A DNA stretch of 11,967 bases, from NCBI GenBank assembly GCA_938023885.1, contig CALJCU010000544.1, positions 1 through 11,967 on the forward strand, written 5' to 3'. Position numbers and translations under genes: made by a program. The notes beneath the pieces are model-generated. The model did no database searches. It was not told where the DNA came from and was given only the letters and a program-made list of their open reading frames with translations. The DNA is from an uncultured Prevotella sp. GTDB taxonomy: Bacteria; Bacteroidota; Bacteroidia; Bacteroidales; Bacteroidaceae. Position 1 is the stretch's first letter, and every line of letters begins with the position of its first letter. Below are positions 6,891 to 11,967 of this stretch, piece by piece.

Positions 6891-7388
6891 ATGAAGAAGT
6901 CATTATTACTAATGATGGGTGCCGCACTGATGGTGTCGTGCGGCAACTCGGGTGAGAAGATGAAGCGGCTGGCAAAGGAGAACCTGGAACTCAGTGTGGA
7001 CTATCCCAAGCAGCTGCGTGTGCTGGCGGTGTCGGAGCCGGACTCGGCATTCGGAACGGGTTACTTCACAAAGGATGAGGTGAAGGGGATGCTCAGGACG
7101 ATGCAGGTGGTCACGGACACGATCATGAAGCGGACGGACAACATGAACCGGTTCAACCCGTCTGACCACTATGTCGTCAGTCTTGCCGAACGGCAGATGC
7201 GGAGCATGGCGGAAATCCGCTCGCTCATCATGAAAGGCGACAGGAAGGGGGAGTTCAGCGGATGGAAGGTGAAGATTGACTATGCCTGTGTCGATGCCGC
7301 CGGACTGCCGTACCGCTCCGAGCGGTGGTGCTTCATCGACAAGGAGGGCAAACAGGTGTACAAAGCTTTTGAACTGCCGATACCATGA
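6891..7388 (+). CDS. Small lipoprotein of unknown function
   Basis: 165 residues starting MKKSLLLMMGAALMVSC, a lipoprotein signal with Cys17 as the expected lipidated residue, followed by GNSGEK. The mature part is hydrophilic with mixed charge; I recognise no domain. The start is only 12 bp behind the HU stop, so the two are almost certainly co-transcribed. Its TGA overlaps an ATG (ATGA at 7385-7388) that opens the frame leading into the following gene. Confidence 0.8.
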   Translation: MKKSLLLMMGAALMVSCGNSGEKMKRLAKENLELSVDYPKQLRVLAVSEPDSAFGTGYFTKDEVKGMLRTMQVVTDTIMKRTDNMNRFNPSDHYVVSLAERQMRSMAEIRSLIMKGDRKGEFSGWKVKIDYACVDAAGLPYRSERWCFIDKEGKQVYKAFELPIP

Positions 7389-7462
7389 ACAAGGAACAAT
7401 TCAACTGTGATACAAACCATCTAACACCAAACACTACTATGGAAACATTGAACATGACTTGA
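7385..7462 (+). other. Short upstream frame ending in TGA
   Basis: ATG at 7385 (overlapping the lipoprotein stop) and ATG at 7439 are in the same frame and run into a TGA at 7460-7462. That stop is followed at once by a GTG that opens the 297-aa gene, again in the same frame. The 50 bases before 7439 are G-poor, like the leaders of the upstream genes, which points to 7439 as the original start and the TGA as a later mutation. A short leader peptide with re-initiation at TGAGTG is the alternative. Confidence 0.55.
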
Positions 7463-8356
7463 GTGAATCTGCTCAGAAAGCAGTACCTCGACATTCTGGA
7501 CTTCTACGCCGGAAACAAGCAGTTGCTCGAAGACAAGGGACTCCGGAAGGCTTATCAGACGCTGCTGTCGGTAACGAGCGTGGAGGAGTTCAAGCAGTGG
7601 CGACGGCTGTTGAAAGACTATGGACTGTCGTTCACGGATGTGGAGAGGATCCCACAAAAAGGTAATCTATTGGGTGCTCTCGACGACTATGCCGAGGGTG
7701 CCAACGACAAGATTCTGGGTGTCTTCGTCAGATGGAAGCTGGGCTTCAACCCGGAAAAGTGGACGGAGACGGAACAGTGGAACCGTGAGCTGGTGGACAT
7801 TCTGCTCAAGGCGACGCAACGTGAGGAGGACGTGCATATCGTCATCTTCCCATGTGGCAAGCCGAATGCCAAACGCTGGGCGGCCATCGGACAGGATGCC
7901 GACCGGCTCTTTGAGGTCTTCGGCTGGCAGACGGGACACGTGGAGGCTACGACAGGACCGGTGAGCTGGATGTTCATCAACGGCTACGGACTGGATGTAC
8001 TCCGTCAGAGTGGGTACAGCATTCAGATCCGCGACTTCGGGGAGTTCGACATCCTCTCGACGGCGTTCGAGGAGGACAGCGTAGCATCGCTGCAACAGTT
8101 CATCGACTACCTGAGGATGATGGGGGAGCTGGCCGATGAGCAGGTGAGATTCCTGAGGAAGATACGGCCGGTCATCTATCCGCATCCGGGATATTTTGAG
8201 CTGACACAGGCGCGTCTTGACTTCGACCGGAACACTGTAGTTGCCAAGTTTGACAGCGGCAGGGAAGTCACGCTGGCAGAAGGCAAGAACTGGAGGCTGG
8301 ACGAGCTAACACGATCTTTGGTCGTGCAAGTGGGAGCGGAACTCGGGGAGGCGTAG
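7463..8356 (+). CDS. Unrecognised 297-aa protein behind an in-frame TGA
   Basis: I do not recognise this family. The predicted protein is soluble, without signal peptide or membrane segment. It has an N-terminal helical part (LLRKQYLDILDFYAGN), a middle with HIVIFPCGKPNAKRWA and VEATTGPVSWMFINGYG, and a C-terminal part with YPHPGYFELTQARL. The start given is a GTG directly behind the TGA at 7460-7462. In the same frame METLNMT precedes that stop, so the intact gene probably began at 7439 and had a sense codon where the TGA now stands. The rest is open for 297 codons with no other defect, so inactivation, if real, is recent; otherwise GTG re-initiation keeps it working. Last gene of the plus-strand operon. 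Confidence 0.65.
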   Translation: MNLLRKQYLDILDFYAGNKQLLEDKGLRKAYQTLLSVTSVEEFKQWRRLLKDYGLSFTDVERIPQKGNLLGALDDYAEGANDKILGVFVRWKLGFNPEKWTETEQWNRELVDILLKATQREEDVHIVIFPCGKPNAKRWAAIGQDADRLFEVFGWQTGHVEATTGPVSWMFINGYGLDVLRQSGYSIQIRDFGEFDILSTAFEEDSVASLQQFIDYLRMMGELADEQVRFLRKIRPVIYPHPGYFELTQARLDFDRNTVVAKFDSGREVTLAEGKNWRLDELTRSLVVQVGAELGEA

Positions 8357-8816
8357 CCCTGTAGCGTGATGTGCTAAGCAAGGCATGAGAGTATAAGCTA
8401 TGCAATGCATGGGAGTACCCACAGTATCGCAAGGCAAGTGGCTACAGTAGCATCAAGGCTGCGCTTCGATGCTCTTCCGCCACACGCTTTGCGCACAAGC
8501 CTTTGAATGCTTCACTTCGCTCTTTCGTCCATGACTGCAAGGGCGAAGTCGAGCTCTTGATGCGCTGAGCAATGATTGGGAATATCAGCTACGCAATGCA
8601 TGGGAGTCTAAGCTATGCAATGCATGGGAGTACCAACAGTATCGCAAAGCAAGTGGCTACAGTGGCATCAAGGCTGCACTTCGATGCCTCTTCCGCCACA
8701 TGCTTTGCGCACAAGCTTTTGAATGCTTCACTTCGCTCTTTCGTCCATGACTGCAAGGGCGAAGTCAAGCTGTCGATGCGCTGCGCAATGATTAGGAATA
8801 TCTGAAATAAAATTAT
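8357..8816. repeat. Non-coding region with 215-bp tandem duplication
   Basis: No credible gene. Copy 1 (8390-8586) and copy 2 (8605-8802) are about 93% identical and offset by 215-216 bp, differing at roughly a dozen positions plus one inserted C. A sub-repeat agcta(t/c)gcaatgcatgggagt appears at 8396-8416, 8587-8607 and 8611-8631, with a degenerate version at 8376-8391. Each copy can fold locally, for example GCATC near 8441-8445 with GATGC near 8467-8471, and GACTGC with GCGAAGTC arms. It separates the plus-strand operon from the acetyltransferase gene. Dispersed repeats of this look occur between genes in Prevotella and related bacteria, to my recollection. Confidence 0.8.
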
Positions 8817-8860
8817 ATGAGAATGAAATACGACAACTCCGAATTGTCGGGGAAATATCG

Positions 8861-8868
8861 TACCTTTG
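8861..8868 (+). promoter_or_regulatory. -7 box TACCTTTG before the acetyltransferase
   Basis: Exact match to TAnnTTTG, eight bases before the ATG at 8877. No good TTTG sits 19-21 bases upstream. If used, transcription would start almost at the ATG, giving a leaderless or nearly leaderless mRNA. Confidence 0.45.
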
Positions 8869-8876
8869 TGACTGAT

Positions 8877-9158
8877 ATGGAGACAAAGATTGAGACTACG
8901 AATACTGGCGGCAAGGTGCTCGCCTATGATGGTGGCGAACTTGTCGGCCGACTGGAATTCTCCTTCAAGGGAAATGTATTGAGCATTGACCACACGTATG
9001 CCTACAAGGAAAGGATAGGTGTGGGGAGTCTGCTTGTAAGTGCTGTCAACGACTATGCCATCAACAGGGGACTCCGCGTCCTGCCCGTCTGCTCATTCGC
9101 CGCTGTCTGGTACCAGAGGCATCCGCAGTTTCAGGATATTCTTGACAGAGAGAACTGA
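8877..9158 (+). CDS. Small GNAT N-acetyltransferase (YjdJ-like)
   Basis: Short GCN5-related acetyltransferase of the compact type (Acetyltransf_CG family), predicted to move an acetyl group from acetyl-CoA to an unknown amine. Visible marks are the strand LSIDHTYAY, the acetyl-CoA pyrophosphate loop ERIGVGSLLVSAV, then GLRVLPVCSFAAVWYQRHP. Such proteins are about 90-100 residues; starting at 8877 gives 93. The frame is open to an ATG at 8817 (113 residues), but the extra 20 residues contain the promoter-like TACCTTTG and add no domain, so 8877 is preferred with moderate certainty. It stands alone after the duplicated repeat and converges with the broken gene on the other strand. Confidence 0.8.
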   Translation: METKIETTNTGGKVLAYDGGELVGRLEFSFKGNVLSIDHTYAYKERIGVGSLLVSAVNDYAINRGLRVLPVCSFAAVWYQRHPQFQDILDREN

Positions 9159-9159
9159 A

Positions 9160-9182
9160 AGTCTTGATTGCCACACAAGACT
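9160..9182. terminator. Candidate hairpin between convergent genes
   Basis: AGTCTTG (9160-9166) and CAAGACT (9176-9182) are a perfect 7-bp inverted repeat with a 9-nt loop, directly after the acetyltransferase stop and before the end of the converging gene. Neither strand has a real T-tract, so terminator function is only suggested by position. Confidence 0.35.
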
Positions 9183-9191
9183 CCTGCAAGA

Positions 9192-9692
9192 CTATTTGCC
9201 TTCAGAATCACAAAAGTCAGCGTCCACGAGGGCGTTGTCTAAGTCTATCCGAATCCTTATCCCGACCCAGTCCGTAAAATTGTCATCGAGGACATCGTCT
9301 ATGAGTTCTTGCGGGGCAATGATGTCATAGTCATCAAGACTGTAAGGCAGCTCATTCAGCAGACGGGCAACCAATGCGTCCCTGTTTATCACAGGGTCGG
9401 GAGCGGCAGCGGTTTCCGCTACTATCATGTCAATGGATGTGCAGCTGTAGAGATAGTCAAGCAGGGTCCACCAGTCTTCGTCATAGGAGTCGGGAGCATA
9501 TTCCTGCAAGGACTCGAAAGACGCGTCACGACCTTCCCTTTTGTAGAAATTGCGAAGCTCAAGCAGCTCCTCCGGCTGGAAGTAGAGGCATTTTTTCTAG
9601 GGGATAACGGCTTCGGGCACATTCTCGTCGTAGGGGTCGATGCGCTCCAACGTGAAGTGGTATGGCTTCTTCTCTATCTCTTCGTATTTCAT
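9192..9692 (-). pseudogene. Acidic small protein gene broken by in-frame TAG
   Basis: From an ATG at 9692 the frame reads 31 codons (MKYEEIEKKPYHFTLERI...VIP), meets TAG at 9597-9599, and continues in the same frame for 135 more codons to the stop at 9192. Both halves have similar composition, so this is most likely one 166-codon gene with a nonsense change at codon 32. A TTG at 9509 could restart translation. The product is strikingly acidic: in the last 105 residues I count about 20 Asp and 6 Glu against 5 Lys/Arg, with runs such as DEDWW and IDDVLDD. No family is recognised. Acidic proteins on mobile elements sometimes mimic DNA and block host nucleases, but this is speculation here. A TAAATTTG box lies 27 bp upstream of the ATG. 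Confidence 0.65.
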
Positions 9693-9718
9693 AATAGCGG
9701 GATGATAAGTTATGGCCA

Positions 9719-9726
9719 CAAATTTA
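9719..9726 (-). promoter_or_regulatory. Possible -7 box of the acidic gene
   Basis: Minus strand reads TAAATTTG, matching TAnnTTTG, 26 bases before the ATG at 9692. No TTTG is found at the expected -33 distance, so this is a weak call. Confidence 0.35.
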
Positions 9727-9839
9727 GGTAATTTATTCCATATTCTCGTTTCTGAAAGCAAATAATTGAGGATAAAAGGCTTTCGGTTGGTAGTTTTCGG
9801 GGGAGGGATTCCGTCTCTTGCCGGATAGAGTGTATACCC

Positions 9840-9894
9840 TTAAAGCCATGCTTTGTGCAGCACCGCTTTAATCGCCGGAAAGGGACTTCCGGCG
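9840..9894. repeat. Two adjacent perfect inverted repeats
   Basis: TTAAAGC (9840-9846) pairs with GCTTTAA (9865-9871); one base later CGCCGGAA (9873-9880) pairs with TTCCGGCG (9887-9894) around a 6-nt loop. There are no T-tracts, so these are not standard terminators. They could be an origin-of-transfer or protein-binding site, or an RNA structure. Confidence 0.55.
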
Positions 9895-10140
9895 GCAGGG
9901 GAGAGAGGTCTGTTCAATTGTTCTTAGGATTGAGTGCCTGGCAACTTCGCCTTCGCCGGTGGCAAGCGGCTGCGCTCGGGTTTGCCGCGCTTCGTCTACA
10001 TTGACGGCACACAATCCATAGAACGTTAATGTCAGATAACTGCGTTTACGAGACACACCAAGTGAATCAAGAACAGCATATAACTACCAAAACATCTTAG
10101 AAATGTCTCATATCTTTACTGTCCTATAAAAAGCAAAAGA

Positions 10141-10177
10141 CTCTTGATGCGGCTGCTACATCAAGAGGCTTTTTTTA
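10141..10177. terminator. Terminator downstream of the integrase
   Basis: CTCTTGATG (10141-10149) and CATCAAGAG (10159-10167) form a perfect 9-bp stem. On the plus strand it is followed by GC and eight T. On the minus strand it is followed by TCTTTTGCTTTTT, so it can end integrase transcription as well. It lies 22 bp past the integrase stop. Confidence 0.7.
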
Positions 10178-10198
10178 TTTGAGAGTCCGATTGTCATG

Positions 10199-11503
10199 TC
10201 AAACTCTGGGCGATGCTTGGGCACCACCTTTCTTCTTGTCTTTGGTCTTGGTGTCCTTCTCGCCCTTTGATGTCATGTTTATCGACTCCTTGTCAAAGTC
10301 GCGTATAGCCTTGTCCTTGAAGAACATAGCCATATCATGCTCTATCTTCTTGTTGGTGATTTTGGCGTACACCTGAGTGGTTCGGATGTTCGTGTGGCCG
10401 AGCATACGGGAAACGCTCTCTATGGGAACGCCCTTGCTCAGCGTCAGCGTTGCAAAAGTGTGCCGTGCCATGTGAAAGGTCAGTTCCTTGTCGATGCCGC
10501 AAGCTGTGGCAATCTCCTTCAGATACTGGTTGGTCTTCTGATTGGAGAGAACAGGAAATACATGTCCTTTCTTCTTAGGAGCATCCTTGTACTTTTCGAT
10601 GATGCGCTTTGCACCATCTGACAGTACTACATTGATGGGAGTCTCGGTCTTGATGCGTTTGGATATTATCCAGTCCACATTGGCTAGTCTGACGATTTTA
10701 TCAGGCGTAAGGGCCTTAACGTCGATGTAGGCGAGCCCAGTGAAGCAGGAGAAGATGAACAAGTCTCGCACAAGCTCAAGACGCGGAAGGTCGAACTGCT
10801 TGGTCATGACGGCCGTTATCTCCTCATCTGTGAGGAAGCCACGGTCAACCTTTTCCATGTGAAAACGGACTCCCAAAAAGGGATCCTTATGAAGGACTCC
10901 CAATTTTATGGCGTACAGGATTACGGTGCGGAAGGTCTTCATGGTCTTCACAGCCGTATTATTGCACATGTTGACTTCCACCATCAGAAAGTTCTTGAAG
11001 TCCTGGACTACGATGGGGTTGAGTTCACTGAGGAAGATATCCTTACAGTGATGCTTCTTCTCAAGCATTTGCATGAAGCGTTTCTTGCACAACTCATATT
11101 TACTGAGGGATGTCTTGCTCAGACTGACACCAACCTGCTCCTTCACATTATTAATATAGGTGTCGAAGAGCTTTGAAATTGTGCTGTTGTCTTCATCTAT
11201 GCCCTGATAGACCGATTTTACTCTCTCAAGAGTGAGTTTGTTCTCTTTCTCAAGCTTTTCGCTGATGGCTTCCAACTCGGAACGGATGCCCTCAAGCTTC
11301 TTGTTGATGTGGACGACTTCTGTTGTCCGACCACGTACCTGCTGGCGCTTGCTGTCCCATTTCTCGGGCTCTATGCAGATGCCAGTCGTTCCCACAGGGA
11401 TTCTGCCACCATCAAGACATATACGAATCATGATGGCACTTTTCCCTTCCTTGTTCACGTAGTTTCCACGAATGTAGAAAACTGTTTTAAATGCACGTCT
11501 CAT
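10199..11503 (-). CDS. Tyrosine recombinase / integrase, IntDOT-like
   Basis: 434-residue site-specific recombinase that would integrate and excise the element. Domains: N-terminal arm-binding region (about 1-90, FYIRGNYVNKEGKSAIMIRI), SAM-like core-binding region (about 108-205) and catalytic domain (about 220-385). Catalytic residues seen are Lys at about 285 (SKRIKTETP), HxxR in FHMARHTFA (H344, R347), LGH (H370) and the nucleophile Tyr in TTQVYAKI (Y379). The first catalytic Arg is replaced by Ala (FTGLAYIDV, A258), as is usual in Bacteroidetes integrases; IntDOT has Ser there. R246 may stand in. The C-terminus is a Lys-rich tail. The gene is intact and has its own promoter and terminator, unlike the decayed genes nearby. 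Confidence 0.93.
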   Translation of the reverse strand: MRRAFKTVFYIRGNYVNKEGKSAIMIRICLDGGRIPVGTTGICIEPEKWDSKRQQVRGRTTEVVHINKKLEGIRSELEAISEKLEKENKLTLERVKSVYQGIDEDNSTISKLFDTYINNVKEQVGVSLSKTSLSKYELCKKRFMQMLEKKHHCKDIFLSELNPIVVQDFKNFLMVEVNMCNNTAVKTMKTFRTVILYAIKLGVLHKDPFLGVRFHMEKVDRGFLTDEEITAVMTKQFDLPRLELVRDLFIFSCFTGLAYIDVKALTPDKIVRLANVDWIISKRIKTETPINVVLSDGAKRIIEKYKDAPKKKGHVFPVLSNQKTNQYLKEIATACGIDKELTFHMARHTFATLTLSKGVPIESVSRMLGHTNIRTTQVYAKITNKKIEHDMAMFFKDKAIRDFDKESINMTSKGEKDTKTKDKKKGGAQASPRV

Positions 11504-11624
11504 ACGCTTAATTAATTAAATGGTGCAACATCAAGTCCGGCAGGGGGGAACACTTTTCTGAAAGCCGTTTTGGCTACAGAAATTCAAAGGTGCCCACATC
11601 ATGTACCGGAAAACTTTCCGTGTG

Positions 11625-11655
11625 CAAAGTTAGACATAAGCGACTGATTTTCAAC
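11625..11655 (-). promoter_or_regulatory. Integrase promoter
   Basis: Minus strand reads GTTG (11652-11655), 19 bases, TAACTTTG (11625-11632). That is a perfect -7 box and a -33 box with one mismatch at correct spacing. Start is expected near 11618, within the palindrome at 11607-11620, which could therefore be an operator. The leader to the ATG is about 115 nt. Confidence 0.6.
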
Positions 11656-11662
11656 AATTTTA

Positions 11663-11706
11663 TTGTGGTCTGATTTGGGTCTTTTTGTGGTCAGAATAGG
11701 GTCTTT
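11663..11706 (+). repeat. 22-bp tandem direct repeat near integrase
   Basis: Two head-to-tail 22-bp units beginning TTGTGGTC and ending GGGTCTTT, with 19 of 22 positions identical. TTGTGGTC recurs inverted at 11761-11768. Likely protein-binding sites, possibly for the integrase arm-binding domain or an excision factor. Confidence 0.7.
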
Positions 11707-11822
11707 GGCTACAATTTTTGTGCTCGCGCATTTTCTGTACCATATCTGTAGCCAAATTGGGACCACAATGGGACCTCAATTAAGCTTTTTAGAGGGTCAG
11801 AACAGAAGTGTAGAGAAAGAAA

Positions 11823-11854
11823 AAGTGCCGTAAATCATTGATTTTACGGCACTT
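11823..11854 (-). terminator. Terminator of the flanking minus-strand gene
   Basis: AAGTGCCGTAAA (11823-11834) and TTTACGGCACTT (11843-11854) form a perfect 12-bp stem. On the minus strand the stem runs straight into TTTCTTTC, as for a rho-independent terminator, 21 bp after the stop of the gene entering from the right edge. Confidence 0.75.
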
Positions 11855-11875
11855 AGTGATTTTTTGTGAACTAAT

Positions 11876-11967
11876 TTACCAATCTTGTAAATTATTTTCC
11901 GCTAAGCGGATTTGTGCTTCCATAGCTTCTAAGGCTGCGCGATTTTGTGCAGCCACACTAGCTTGTG
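11876..11967 (-). CDS. C-terminal end of a gene cut by the window edge
   Basis: The last 29 codons plus TAA of a minus-strand gene that continues beyond the window. The residues are rich in Ala, Glu and Gln (QASVAAQNRAALEAMEAQ, then IRLAENNLQDW) and should form an amphipathic helix or coiled coil. A good terminator follows, which supports a real gene end. Too little is present to name the protein. It is probably the chromosomal neighbour on the right of the element. Confidence 0.6.
   Translation of the reverse strand, partial: QASVAAQNRAALEAMEAQIRLAENNLQDW

Larger units (their letters stand above)
9693..10140. other. Intergenic stretch with inverted repeats, no gene
   Basis: About 450 bp between the broken acidic gene and the integrase. 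I see no gene. It holds a possible -7 box at 9719-9726, two adjacent perfect inverted repeats (9840-9871 and 9873-9894), and a GC-rich palindromic stretch at about 9939-9992 containing GGCAA/TTGCC and AAGCGGC/GCCGCGCTT arms. The remainder is AT-rich without clear signals. Confidence 0.55.
11504..11822. other. Integrase upstream region, candidate attachment site
   Basis: About 320 bp without a gene. It contains the integrase promoter, a palindrome CGGAAAACTTTCCG (11607-11620) at the expected transcription start, three copies of TTTGGCTACA (two direct, at 11569-11578 and 11704-11713; one inverted, at 11747-11756), a 22-bp direct repeat (11663-11706), an inverted copy of its first eight bases (11761-11768) and a further GGTCAGAA (11795-11802). 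Clustered direct and inverted short repeats beside an integrase gene are what arm-type integrase sites of an attachment region look like. No core-site duplication at the left side of the island could be matched by eye. Confidence 0.55.

Noticed and set aside
8572..8805. 77-residue plus-strand frame in the repeat
   Set aside because: Made of repeat sequence only, with no domain or initiation signal.
8613..8993. 126-residue minus-strand frame across the second repeat copy and the acetyltransferase
   Set aside because: Half of it is the antisense of the acetyltransferase and half is repeat; the first repeat copy does not keep the frame.
9309..9731. 140-residue plus-strand frame opposite the acidic gene
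   Set aside because: Antisense shadow; the minus-strand reading has coherent composition and a promoter-like box at its start.

Overview
The window looks like a piece of a Bacteroidales chromosome, probably a Prevotella-like genus. Promoters fit the Bacteroidetes pattern TTTG-N19-TAnnTTTG, most genes lack a clear Shine-Dalgarno, and the integrase belongs to the IntDOT-like group that lacks the first catalytic arginine. The genus is an inference from style only.

Region 1 (1-690) has no convincing gene. It is a patchwork of degenerate 22-bp units in two orientations, interspersed with three copies of a GC-rich hairpin-like core, and it ends in a rho-independent terminator that reads rightward into the 3' end of nhaA.

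Region 2 (666-4190) is a two-gene minus-strand operon: a BetT-like BCCT choline/betaine transporter followed 46 bp later by an NhaA sodium/proton antiporter, driven by a well-formed Bacteroidetes promoter at 4156-4186. Together they would import an osmoprotectant and export sodium. nhaA changes base composition part-way along (about 57% GC near its start, about 45% near its end).

Region 3 (about 4190-11820) is accessory DNA that looks like a remnant of an integrative element. On the plus strand come a 5'-truncated Toprim protein, a secreted helical protein, a stand-alone protein made of topoisomerase-III-type C-terminal zinc-ribbon modules, an HU-family protein, a small lipoprotein and an unrecognised 297-aa protein whose natural ATG is cut off by an in-frame TGA. 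A non-coding stretch with a 215-bp tandem duplication follows, then a small GNAT acetyltransferase. On the minus strand are a very acidic small gene broken by an in-frame TAG, a stretch rich in inverted repeats, and an intact tyrosine recombinase. Upstream of the integrase is a cluster of direct and inverted repeats resembling arm-type integrase sites. No relaxase, coupling protein or type IV secretion core is present, so this is a decayed or internally deleted element, or only one end of a larger one.

Region 4 (11823-11967) is the flank: a terminator hairpin and the last 29 codons of a minus-strand gene. I see no tRNA, rRNA, CRISPR array or IS transposase. I did not find a clear new multi-gene system. 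The best leads are the candidate attachment region beside the integrase, the two genes with in-frame stops, the stand-alone zinc-ribbon protein and the two non-coding repeat regions.
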